A program made the translations under genes and the position numbers. From contig OENT01000640.1 of the NCBI GenBank assembly GCA_900239685.1, positions 25,685 to 89,684 on the forward strand: a stretch of 64,000 nt of DNA, given 5' to 3'. Below, one piece after another: positions 1-13,918 of this stretch. Origin of the DNA: Rotaria macrura. Lineage: Eukaryota > Rotifera > Eurotatoria > Philodinida > Philodinidae. Each line of letters opens with the position of its first letter. Within the stretch, counting starts at the first letter, position 1. Under the pieces are notes generated by a model. That model saw nothing but the letters and a program-made list of their open reading frames with translations. It had not been told where the DNA came from and made no database searches.

Positions 1-516
1 TTAAATTATTCAAACGATAGATTATGAATAATTACAAAGATGAATTAGAATCTATTCAATAGAAGAAGATATTTTTCACGATACTATACGTTATCATAGA
101 AGAAATGAAAATGATCGATTGAATAGTATAGAGAATATGTAAAATTTTCTATTTAATCAAATGAAAATTTCATTTAGTAATAAGTTACCTGAAATGAAGT
201 TTATTCCTAGTTTGAATTTTTGATTCTATTTCTTTATTTCAATAAAAATTAAATTATGTCGATCTTTGATTAAAATAACTATCAATAATAATACGGATTC
301 ATTATTAAAAGTCATAAATCATTTCATTTTTATCTACGTCATTGTATAATAAGGAAAACTTTATCTTTAAGCATTTTATGACTTTTTTTCTTTAAGTAAA
401 CTCATTAGTATAGTGCAAAAATAACAAACAAAAGAAAGTATTGAGAGTGAAATTGTTGTTGTTGTTGTTCTTCTGTAACTAATCACAGTTCATTACACCA
501 AAACAAATAATTTTAA

Positions 517-1251
517 TTATAGTTTGATTTGTTTATTTGCAGAATTTAATAAACGATCAACGTTACTAAAAACAGTTTTTTTCAGACCACGACTACTTTG
601 TGATGTTATCATGTCTATATCATTTTCATCTGAACTATCACACATATTTTCTTCAATATCGTAATGAATTTGATTATCATTAGCATTTTCAACATTATTT
701 CCATCATTCGCAATTAAACCACATTTATCTGATGATGACGTATGCATACCAATAGTACTTAGTACAGTTTCAGCAGTTTTGATTGGAAAACTTCTTTGAC
801 TGCTTGTTGATGAACAAACACTACGACGTGAACGATTCTTTTCCGAAGCACTATTTATAAACGTCTGTTGAGATGATAGCGTTGTGAATGTTGTTGGCGA
901 ACCATTTTCATATGAATTTTGTGATAAAGAGTATGATGCAATACTTAAATTCGATACTGATGAATTATCTTCGGACATATTAAAAAGATTTGTTAGAGAA
1001 TCAGATTTTTGTCTTATATTTGTGGATAAACTACAAACACTGTCTATTTCACTTATATCACTCGTTGAACCAGTCATTGAGACTATAGAGATGAAAAGAA
1101 AAAAATAATAATAATAACAATAATAAATGTATGTATTTAGTTTTAAATTGACAATTTTACTTGATTGTTGTGATATTGACGGAGATATGTACTCTTCCAT
1201 TTCAAGATAAGTCGGAGAATGTTGTGGGAGAATACGCCTTTGAAATTTCAT
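517..1251 (-). CDS. Serine-rich protein of unknown function, two exons
   Basis: I do not recognise this protein. An open frame runs across the span, but its middle (1083-1160) is a stretch of Tyr/Phe/Ile codons bounded by GTAAAA and CTATAG, so it reads as a 78-bp intron whose length is a multiple of three. Removing it joins exon 1161-1251 to exon 517-1082 in frame and gives about 218 residues. The product is rich in Ser, Asn and acidic residues, with no membrane segment, signal peptide or cysteine motif, and is probably mostly disordered. Short Ser/Asp patches could be phosphorylation sites. The ATG at 1249-1251 is the first in frame. The biased composition and clean splice sites support a real gene, but function is unknown. 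Confidence 0.6.
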   Translation of the reverse strand: MKFQRRILPQHSPTYLEMEEYISPSISQQSSKIVNLKLNTYIYYCYYYYFFLFISIVSMTGSTSDISEIDSVCSLSTNIRQKSDSLTNLFNMSEDNSSVSNLSIASYSLSQNSYENGSPTTFTTLSSQQTFINSASEKNRSRRSVCSSTSSQRSFPIKTAETVLSTIGMHTSSSDKCGLIANDGNNVENANDNQIHYDIEENMCDSSDENDIDMITSQSSRGLKKTVFSNVDRLLNSANKQIKL

Positions 1252-2019
1252 TTTCTTCTTGCTTATGAAATTCGTAGTTCACCTTCACTAAATAAGGTCA
1301 CATCGAAGATTCACCCGCTCGTTCGATTATTGTTTTTTGTTGTTATTCGTTGTCATCGTGGTTAATGCAAATATAAGGAGAAGAAAGGCAAAGAGAAAAA
1401 AAAACGAAACGCAAATGATGACTAAATGCCTAGATGTGTGAGAGAGGGAGGGAGAATGAGAGTGAGAGAGAGAGAGAGAGGGAGAAAAAAAAGAAAGTTA
1501 AATATTTTTTCCGACTCGACCGAAACAACCAATAGTGGAATTTGAGCACAGTTTGCGTGCGGCAGACGGGAAATAGAGAAGACAACGGTTCACATATACT
1601 ATTTTTTAAATATTATAACTGGATTTCTTTTGACACTGAGAAAAAAAGAACCATGTAAATTTATTGTTGTATATGTCATATTCTTTTTTTTTACTTTTAT
1701 TGATTACGTGACACTATTGTTAATGTGTACCACCAATCTTGTGCAAATGGATTTCATTACTTATGTTCTGTATTCTATGTTTTTTTTTATATACGTGAAG
1801 AAACAGAGAAAAAAAGAGGAAGAACATAAATGAGTAGAAGAAAAAAAGTGAATTGGTAATCAGCCAAGTATAATGAATCAATACAATGACATGCACAACA
1901 TAAGAAGGAACGAAAAAAAAAAAAAAGAACAAGCGAAATCGTTTTTCTTTTTTCTTCTTCCAACGAATATTTAATTTTCTTTCATGAACAAACAAACGAA
2001 ATACAATTGTTTGATTGTA

Positions 2020-2878
2020 TCAAGATTCTCTTTCGACAAGTGCAGAAAATTCTATGTTTAAAGAAAATAAAACGAGTAAACAAACTTTAAATTGTTTGTA
2101 AACAAAAAGAAAAAAACCTATTTATCATTTACCTTCAATTGATATTTTTCCATTTCCATCACGATCAACTTGAGCAATCATGCATCGAACCTACGTAATA
2201 AATCATTTATCACAAGATGCAAAACATTTTTCGTAACGAACTTCTTCATCTGAAAAATGTCGTCCGAGTTGATCAAGAATAATTTTTAATTCATCAGCTT
2301 CAATAAAACCATCATGATTATGATCGAATCTTCGAAATGCTTCGAGAATTTCCGATCGAGAAAACTTTTTAAAATATGTATCTGCGACTATTTCAGCAAA
2401 TTCTTCGAATTCAATACGACCTAGATGCAAAAAAAATACAAAGAGATATGTAAAACAAAAAACAACATGATCAATTATTTGTTCCGATAACAAACCGCTT
2501 CCTAGAATAAAAATATGGCAAAAGAAATAAAATCATTGTTTTATTTACAAAAACCTTACTATCAGAATCTATGGCTGAAAACATTTGTCGAATTTCTTGT
2601 TCAGATAGATGAACACCTAATGCATGTAGAACTTGTTTCAATTCAACAACTGATATACTTCCACTACTATCAGTATCGAATAAATCGAATGCTTGTCGAA
2701 GTTCTAAAATAGAACAACAATATAATTCATATGTAATAAAATTCAAAAGACAACAACAACATCATATACCTCTTATTTGATTAGAAGTTAATATTCGTGT
2801 TTTCTTTTGCTATAAAATAATTATTAGACATTGTATAACATATCATATAAACGTGTAAGAAAAGCTTACAGTAGACAT
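2020..2878 (-). CDS. Calmodulin-like four EF-hand calcium-binding protein, seven exons
   Basis: Seven exons (2870-2878, 2770-2809, 2560-2703, 2496-2501, 2242-2420, 2133-2190, 2020-2051) sum to 468 nt and keep one frame, giving 155 residues. Four EF-hand loops are visible: DTDSSGSISVVE, DSDRSGRIEFEE, DHNHDGFIEADE and DRDGNGKISIEE, each with acidic residues at loop positions 1 and 12. Loop 2 is only complete if a 6-nt microexon is used, and the Glu at position 12 of loop 4 is split across the last intron. The arrangement matches calmodulin or troponin C, a cytosolic calcium sensor that wraps helical targets; I cannot tell which subfamily. A TTTTAG acceptor about 27 nt before the ATG suggests trans-splicing of the mRNA. 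Confidence 0.9.
2496..2501 (-). other. 6-nt microexon of the EF-hand gene
   Basis: On the minus strand GAAGCG is preceded by TTCTAG and followed by GTTTGT. Joined to the flanking exons it supplies the last two bases of an Arg codon, one Ser codon and the first base of a Gly codon. This makes EF loop 2 a canonical 12-residue loop and restores the frame into the next exon. Confidence 0.8.
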
Positions 2879-5800
2879 TTATAATCACGTTGGCATAAAT
2901 TATCTAAAACGAATAAGTTTTTTTTTTTGCCAATATAGATACATCATATTTGCGAGATTACACTTTAAAATCTGCGGAGTAAAATACATCAATATGTGTA
3001 ATTCCTGTTTCTTTTCGTTTTTCTTCTTCTCCTAATTTCTCTTATTACTTCATGAATGTGTAGAAGGATCTAAAAAAGAAAATAGAGAAGAAATAGAATA
3101 GAAGATCTATGGTGCTATTTTTTTTTTGTTTTTTATTCACAGAAATCAACCATCAGTAGTCTTGTATGTGTGGGTGTGCTCGTTGATTATACAAATTAGC
3201 TTGCAAACATATTATTTCTTTTTCCGTTATGTTTTTTTCTAATTATATATTGATATCTCAAGCGAAAACATCATCCATACATTTTTCTAGTCTAACTAAT
3301 GAAAACTTGTAAGATGTTAAATTAAGATTTACTTTACTTGAACTTGTTTTTTTTCTTTCTCTCTAATGTAAAATATGTTCATTTCATAATTAATAATACA
3401 AAATAAAAAAAAAGAAAAGAAACTAACATATCTAGTGTTTACTTAATGTAATTCTTGGTTATTTATGCATTTTCTACTTATCGAATCAAGTTTACAGGAA
3501 AAACAATGAAAGTATCGAATTTGTATTCTCACGGTCTTCTATGAAAATAAGAAGAATTATTATCTATATAGGTATATAAGAGAATCATATTTCAAGTATA
3601 CGTATCTATATAACCAGAGCAGGATTGAAGAAGAAATACAGAAGAATCATGGACTAACACATAAAAATTGTGTTTTATTCATGAAGAAGTAAAATTTATC
3701 TATTGTTTGATTAGAAGAATTTCTGGGATGTGTCAAAAATAAAAACTACAAGGCAAGAATATAGTTACTAGTAGTTCGATCTCTCTCTCTCTATATATAT
3801 ACGCTCTTCTTTTTTCTTTTTCATTCTATATTAATGCAAAGCATGCTGTTGACTTTTAAGCATACATAAACAAGGTATATCCATAAGTTTTGACATGTTG
3901 TTTCTATTCTAATCTTTTATTTTATTTTATTTTTCTTTCTTCCTGATATTGTCTATTTTAATTAATATCCTTTCACTTAATTTACTGATGTTGAAGACTA
4001 GTACGGCGTACATAAGAATAAAAAATACGACGAATGGTATAGTTTAGACTGATGAACGTGTAATGCATTCAAAATGTCTCTAACAAACATAACAGGAAGT
4101 TAGAATATCTTGAAAGTTAATAGTTGTTAGAGAAAATAATGTTAAATCTTGCCTGTCATTTATGGAGAAAAAAAATATATACAGTACATTAAAATTTGAT
4201 AATAGATTTTGAATATATTTTCAAGAGAATATGAATCAATGATTTTTATTTGTTTGTTATAAATTAATAAAAATAGATTTTGTTTATTAACATGAAACTA
4301 ATTACTTGTTATGAAAATAGATTTTGTTTTCAGAATATTTTTCCAACACTATAGTACTTTTCTTCAAATAATATTTTACATATATATATATATATATATA
4401 ATAACGTCGTTAATATTATAATTAACACATATCAAGAATGGAACGAACAACTCGTAAAGTAATTTCACTGCTAGTAGTTTGTGTTTTTTTTTAATCAAAA
4501 ATTTACCCTTGACATTCTTCTTCATAAAATAATGTATTTACATCTTCTGAACTATTCTCAATTAACTGAAAAGATAAAACATGAACTTGTTCAGATATCG
4601 AATCACGTATATCAACATACATTCCATGGATATATTCATACTAACTATATAGACTCTTATTTGATCTTAAGCCATGCTCCATATTATAAACTTTATTATC
4701 AATCGATGCAGAATCACGTGAACTCTATCACCTATAATTAATCAAAATGAATGTAAGACAATATCTGCGATGGTATCTTAACTCAATGAAAATATTATCG
4801 TCGGTCTTAAGAAAACAAACAAAAGCAGATATTATAAAATGATTTGTGCTTATAGCTCTATTGAAGAAGCTAGTTTAATGATTTTGTATGTCACGTAACT
4901 TCCAGGCCATTTTATAAGCATCTACTGCAAAAGAAACGTATCTCAAATGACTGAGATAATTTATCTATCATGAAAGACAATTACTTTTCTCTAATTATAA
5001 TTTTAGAATGACACAAAAGAAGAACAAAACTCAAATATAAATGTGTAGACATACATTGGTTTGCAAAAACAAAAAGAGAATTGGACATGTAATTTTTTCA
5101 CGAAAGCTCCGACAGGCAACATTCTTTTTTGTTAGTTTTATTATGGCTTGATAGTCAACAAAGAACACTAATCAGAGTGATCGTCGTTTTTAATATTATT
5201 TTTTTCATACATCTCCGCAAGAAGTATACAGAACAAAATTCGAAGTATTGTTTTTCGGTTTCTTTCGATTGTCTAAATCCATACTTACTGAAATTATGTT
5301 CAATGAGCGTTTCTCATAGTAAGCACCAGTTCTAAGTACCTTTCTGAAATTTCCAATGAATCATAACGGTGGTCGATTTTAGTTTCAATCCGATATTTTT
5401 CATTCTTTTTATATCTGTATATTCAAACGTTTGTTTTGTTTTCTCTCTCGTTTCAACATTGTTCGTGCAACGTGACATTAATCTCTGATTATTACGTGTT
5501 CAAGTTTTTGTGTTTGTAAACTGTGCGTCCTTCTAAAAACAGTTCGATGTTCAATTATTTTCCTTAATGAATCAGAACGAATCAAGATGTAACTCATTAG
5601 AACTTGATGATGATTCCCATGTATTAATAACTGTCAGAAAGAAGAAAAAAAAAAGAAATAAATCGAATTCGTTTTTCTCGACACACTTTTATTTTAAGGA
5701 CAAAATGTTTTCTATCTGTAAAACAGTAATATTCATTTTATACGAAATAAAAACAAATCAACGAGTGTAACCAATTGATAAGCCTAACGTTATTGATCAT

Positions 5801-7652
5801 TTCTAATTTATGAACTAATTTGCTACAATACCAATGTATGAATAATAAGATGAAAATTAAATTTCGTACATCCATGAAAAAGATTCATATCTATTGTTAG
5901 AACTCATTGGCATCATTAGTTTTTTTCTTGAATACTGTTAAAAATACTTTTTGATGTTCATCACTTATGAAACTTGTCAGCTAATACTAGTACATAATTC
6001 ACATGACACAACAGAATTTGAGTATCGTAGAGAACAAGAAATGTATTATCATCTATACTAGTTCAACTCAGTTGATCTTTCTCGATTACGTCTTTACCAG
6101 AATTGATTATCTTGAAAATTGATCTGTCAAATTCAGTAATTAATTGTTCTGGTTAAATGTTACGGAATCAACAAGAAAAAACAATATACTCATGAGAAAA
6201 GTAAAAACTTTTGCGACTAACTATAACGACGCAAATGATTGTTTGCAAGAACATTACTTTTTACTTCGATAAAATGCACTTGAATCTATACTTTTGAAAT
6301 GTTTCATTCCGATAAAAATATTATTACAACTCGATGCACTTTATTTCAATAGAAAATACGATATTAAAAATAGAATTCATTGAATTTCTTTTTTTTTATT
6401 ATGATCTAATAATTATGAGATGTTGTTTTTTTTCCTTATTTTCAAAAGATAGACACTATCTATTTAATAATTAGAAATAAAGGTTCTTATCAATGGGAAT
6501 ATACAGCGTAGACTTAAGGATCAATCTCCAGTGTTTTCTATTTCAATCATAGAATTCATAAATAAATTCCAATGTCAACATATTATTATTTATTGAATAG
6601 TTCAAGTTATGCAATATCGATGATATGTATATATACGTATATTTACAGTTGTTCTTTTCTTATGCATGCTAATGAAAGTTTAGAATCTTTAGTTATGACA
6701 TAGAATACCAATTGAGAGATATCTTCTTTATTTTTATAAATATAATCTAGAAAAAGCTATGCAAAACTAGACTTGAAATGTAAAGGAAAAATAATCTTAC
6801 TATTCCACTTTGGCACAGACTATGACTGACATACACAATACGGAAACATCTCAAAACATGAGAGACACGTTTGAAACGACTCATTACTTATATGCTTAAC
6901 ATTATCTTTCCATCATAATATAGATCGTAATCACCATGAAAGTATCATAGACTGTAAACAACATTATTGATGAACCATCAAAGACTATTAATATATACAA
7001 ATACTATCTCGTTCTAATAAATGAACAACTTTCATATCGAATAACTGAAGTATAATGAAAATATTCAGACAAAAGTAGATTTAATTGAATGATATATTGT
7101 GCTATTTAATAATAACAACGAGATTGCGTTTCACATGTTTATTCTCTAGAGATTATATTCATATCTTTTACAGTTTGGATCCACTGATATAATTTGCTTA
7201 GAAAATTATTTACGTTGAATACAAAATTTCTTTATCTGATACAGCTCGAAAATGATGAATATTATTAGTCCCACGTTATTTTTTCAATTAGAATCCAATC
7301 TCGTCAACGTATTAAATTATTCTTTTATATTTCTCGAATAAAGAGTAACTTACTCTCCTATTGGATTAAAATAGAAAAATTTATCGTGTGAAACAATGAG
7401 AAGTATGAAAATTTTAAAATGAATTTTCATCATTAGATTATGAATCGTATCTTCTTAATCGATCTATGTATGTATATGTATTTTTGTGTTTTTTTTTGCT
7501 TCGTACGATTCGAAGATCACTAAAATTCTAATAGAAAAGAGAAATGTACAAAAAACCAAACAAACAAAACGTCAACAAAATCGTTTTTCCCAGATATGTT
7601 TGTTGAAATGGAAAAGCACCAACGATTATTTAAAAAAAAACAGATGTATTAA
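2879..7652. other. Gene-free stretch with microsatellites
   Basis: No coding exon is convincing on either strand across about 4.8 kb. The open frames here are short and lack recognisable motifs. The stretch holds a pure TA run at about 4379-4401 and a CT run next to a TA run near 3781-3801, plus poly-A and poly-T tracts. Confidence 0.5.
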
Positions 7653-8204
7653 TTAAACAGATGACAATGAATTATCACCTGAACTATGAATACTTGTAAG
7701 TGAATGATTATCAATATCATATTGTGTTGTATATAAATCTGTTTGATCAAGATCAAATGCATGATCCCAATCTAATTCGGCTTTTCGATTACGATATTGA
7801 CCATGTTGTTTGGGTTGTCTTTGTTTATAATTGGAATAAACAGTTTTATTATTATTAATATTACAATTATGATAAAAAGATAATTGACTATCTTTTATTT
7901 CCATTAATGGACGAATCGGTTGTTTAGCTTGATTATAACAATGAAAACGATCATTATTTTGTGTACGACATTGTTGAATTGTAGATGATGAAGAACATGT
8001 AAAATGTTCTTGCGATTGTTGATATCGACGATTACTATTATAATAAATAGTTGTCGGATAGGAATAATTTGTGTGATAATTATTTTTCGAACGATATGCT
8101 CGAGGTTTTGAACACGTTTCTGTGACTGATCTCTCATCTGTTTCATTTTTCACTGTAATAAGTAGACTAGGATATCGACATGAACGTTTTTGATAGTTAG
8201 TCAT
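7653..8204 (-). CDS. Asn/Gln/Ser/Tyr-rich protein of unknown function
   Basis: I do not recognise this protein. One open exon encodes 183 residues from the ATG at 8202-8204. The frame stays open for about 50 bases upstream, so this may be the last exon of a longer gene. The product is hydrophilic, with many Asn, Gln, Ser, Tyr and basic residues, scattered Cys, no membrane segment and no regular metal-binding spacing. The C-terminal third has acidic and Asp-Leu patches, and the last residues (SLSSV) fit a class I PDZ ligand (Ser at -2, Val at 0). That is an inference from four residues. The length and non-random composition favour a real gene. There are no neighbours within 2 kb. Confidence 0.55.
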   Translation of the reverse strand: MTNYQKRSCRYPSLLITVKNETDERSVTETCSKPRAYRSKNNYHTNYSYPTTIYYNSNRRYQQSQEHFTCSSSSTIQQCRTQNNDRFHCYNQAKQPIRPLMEIKDSQLSFYHNCNINNNKTVYSNYKQRQPKQHGQYRNRKAELDWDHAFDLDQTDLYTTQYDIDNHSLTSIHSSGDNSLSSV

Positions 8205-8210
8205 GTTCAC

Positions 8211-11071
8211 CGTTTTAATAATAGCTACTCCGGTAATTGTGTGATTCTGTTCAATGTGTCAAAACGAATTAACGCTCTAAAATGAAAAACTAAAAATAAA
8301 TAGATGAAAAAAGAAACAAACATTCACACAATTTGAAGAGGATCAACCTTCATTCGCCATTAAACATGTTTCACATCTATCAGTTTATTAAATCGAATAG
8401 AGAACGAGTGTATGAAGAATAAAATCAATGTTGATTTTTTATTCGTTCAGATTCAAAAAAAAAAGAAAATCTAGACGTAAATCAAATGAAATGTCACCTA
8501 CTTTCAATAAAAACACTGTCAAAGGATCAAACAGTTTAAATATCATCTATTGAATGATGGTATGCTTTATGTACAAAGGAATACTGTTCATGTCTACACA
8601 TACATCTTAGAATCTATTTTGATAAATATCTACTATATTTACGGCGGTATTTATCTTCTCATAAACGAACGACTTACTTAATAAAACCAACAGTAAACGA
8701 TCGATCGTCATATACAAAAAGAAATCAATAAGAACTTTTGAATTCGTTTCTACTTCGAAACAAGATATAGAACAAAACTAACAGCTGCTACCAATGTAAA
8801 TATTAAAAAGAAGAAGAAGAATAGATACCAATAAATTAACAGAAGAGTAGTATTACTATTCTCTGTTAAATATGATAACTTACTTTTATTATTTCTATTA
8901 AACAGAAGAATTGCTTTTCTTCTCGTTCCATGTCTTATATGAAAAGGAATCTAGTTTATTTAGTAAATGGTATTAGTGAAGCAACACTTATTGCTTTTGA
9001 AGGCGAATTGGAAGAGAACGAATGACAGTAGTTGATGAACGAATGACTTTTGCCTCTCGCACACGTTCGATTGAAGTGGATCGACTGCAAGCAGGATACC
9101 AACATACAATTGCTTCTCTATATTCATCTGACACTTTTTTTTTCGCTGTCTTACTTCGGTAAAATACAATGAAAGAAAAACTTATTTTTCAAAATAAAAA
9201 AATCAAACAAAATTTTCTTCGCAAATACACATTCTAATCTTAGAGTAGAGCATGTGCTTAGTGTGCTGTTTTTGTGTATCGCTCAATAAATAAATACAAC
9301 ATTTTTGTTACAAGCACTGTTTATAAACACTTCTGACTTGCTACGAATATCAATATACACTCACCAACAATCGATAAATAGACGAGTAACTCCTGACATT
9401 TATCATTGTGCGGACTAAAAAAAAGTGTGTATGTATGCTATGTACAGTATCAACAATAATGACGAACAAGAAGAAGAAGAAAAGAAAAACAGAAGAAAAT
9501 AGCGAATAAGCCGTGAAATGCAGACATATACAATAATTAGTAAAGACATACAAGACACAGCGAACAAGATACATGAGCGTGAGCGAAAGATTGAAAACAA
9601 ATGAAAGTCACTGACTTGTTATCGTCACGCTGTGAATATAAGAAAATGCGTCTGTCGACCTATCAGTTATAATAATTAATTCAAAGTGGCATTCGTATCA
9701 ACAAAATGGATCTGGCTACAATTTACTCATCAATTACGCATTCCTCATTTCTTCTTCAATTATAAGATATGATGTGTGTGCGCACGATAATTTTATTTCT
9801 GTCTCTCTCTCTCTCTCTCTTGAATCACATTTTTATCAGATATAAATACATATGATTGTGTTTTGAATATACAATTAAAAGAGAAGCATTATAGCACAAG
9901 AGAATGTTCTCTTTTATTTGTGAGATTCAAGGTAAAATCTAATGATTTGTTTCTTTTCGCAGTTCTGAGGTATATTTTCATATAAGTTAAATTTCCCAAG
10001 TGTCATTCGTCGTGTAAATATCATCGTACTGACCCAGGTTAGAGATAAAAATCAACGAACACGTACTCAAACTCCATAAAAGATGGATGACTCCTAGATT
10101 GTAACTAGTATTCAGATGCAAAACGTTTTCATGTACAACAACAACAAGAAAAAGACATGGATTGTTAGATGAAATATTGTCATTTTGTTACTTGTTATCT
10201 TCAAAAACCATTGTATTCAATGTTTCTAACGGAAATTTGAGACAATATTGTTATTTGGTTCTGCACATGTTGGGTTATACGAATACATGGTAACATAATA
10301 AAGTGCACTCAGATAATATTTTTCAAAAAGGTGGAGAAAAGAAAAAGAAAGAATCTTTATCGTTAACAGGCAAAAGGCGATAAGCGATTCATAAAGTTTT
10401 GTTTTTTTTAAACTTTATTCGTGATAAAAGATCCAAAACGAGATTGGAAGAAGAAGCAAAAAACGCAATAAAATATTCTAGAATAATTGAATAAGTCATA
10501 TGCTTCATCATTTCTTCACTTGAAAATTCATCGAAACATCTCACACATTGAACTATTGTTGTATTGTATAGAACATTTTGAGCAAAGAATGCAGCAGTAT
10601 ATTTTAATATTAAAGACAGCAACCGAAGCTGTTGCGTAAACGTGGTGGTTACTAGATACGCGATTGTCAGTTAAAAATACTGTTTCATCTTATATTTAAT
10701 ATCACACGTATTCCATACATCCATCAACGCCATCTATATAAATATCGTGTAGCAATCATAAATTTTATTTTAATGTATCGATTTTTTTCCAGATAGGTCT
10801 ACGAAAAGAAGGCAATACAATGTATGTTGATTAAATGATATTTAATTGATTGATATTGAAGGCTGTTGCATAGCAATAGAAGAATTTCAAAACAAAATGA
10901 TTATTCCAGATTGACATTATATCGTTTTGCTGTGTTTTTCTTGTGAATGAAATAGATCTCGACTGTATTTGAAGCACATTAAGTGAAATAATATTTGCAT
11001 TTCATTTTATATTTCTGTATTTTCATCCTAAAAAGATTTTGTTTTTTTCTAAATCTTTTATTTTTTACACA
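8211..11071. other. Gene-free stretch
   Basis: I see no supported exon here. A CT dinucleotide run lies at about 9802-9820. Open frames near 8960-9170, 9350-9600 and 10389-10622 (minus) are low-complexity or hydrophobic translations without splice partners. Confidence 0.45.
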
Positions 11072-11072
11072 G
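11060..11072 (+). promoter_or_regulatory. Probable trans-splice acceptor of the C2HC gene
   Basis: A pyrimidine-rich tract ending in CACAG lies 14 nt before the start codon with no upstream exon in view. This is the arrangement expected for a spliced-leader acceptor. Confidence 0.45.
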
Positions 11073-11085
11073 TCGATTTCAAACA

Positions 11086-12985
<1,900 letters not shown>

Positions 12986-13918
12986 ATACGTAGCGAATTA
13001 TTTTCTGTACAGAACATTATTTGCCTTTTTTGCTTTCTTTTTTCTTCCACTGTTTCATGATCATTCTGTTACCGCTCTAAAACACCTGCTGCAAGCTAAA
13101 AACAAAGAAAAAATAGAAGTGCCTTACTAGAAAAGAAAAACTTAACAATAGATATCAATCTTCTGCATAATTTGATCGTATAACCGGTTTTATTATTTGG
13201 TTTAAAGCTTTTCGTTTGTTTGTTTTTAATGTTCATTTTTTCAATTAACCTTGCCTTGTGATTTATATTCTGAAGCAAAAACCAACTGGTCTTGTTTTTA
13301 ATGATCGATCATTGTTAATGCCTTATTAAATTTACATTGTCATGTTTCCTTTTTTTAATGAATATTTACGACGAAAAAAAAAAGTATATACATGATAAGT
13401 TTTTGAACAAGAGTATAGAAAAATCAATTATATATATATACATGAGCAGATATTTAATGAATTTCTTTTTCCTAATCTGTTTATAATTAAATATTCAATG
13501 ACGAATGTGGCATAAGACAAAGCAATAGGCTTTGGCTTTTTCCACATGAGAATGTAACAATTAGTGAGATGAATATTTTCATAAGGATAACTAATACATC
13601 ACTACGTTAAAAACAAACTTCTACATATTGTTTTTTTTTATTTCAATTTTTCAAATAAAATGGGTTATTTTTCAAAAAAAAAAGGACTTGAGTAAGCTTA
13701 ACAGGAAGATAAATATGTCGAGTAAAATCATGACGATCCATTGCAAAATAGAAGATATTCCATTTTCAATGTTTATTTATTCATGTACAACACCAGACAT
13801 ATCGAATCAAAGCATTAAAATAAATTCTTATTCATATACATACATATATGTATACTAATAATTTCCTGTTTTTCTTTGAACTAAAATTCTATCATTAAAC
13901 TTGTAATCAACAAAATAG
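12986..13918. other. Convergent intergenic region
   Basis: The C2HC gene (plus) and the PKA regulatory subunit gene (minus) converge here. The sequence is AT-rich with T tracts and a TA run near 13430. I see no exon. Confidence 0.5.

Noticed and set aside
884-1108. Open frame of 74 residues on plus
   Set aside because: It is the antisense shadow of the serine-rich gene on minus.
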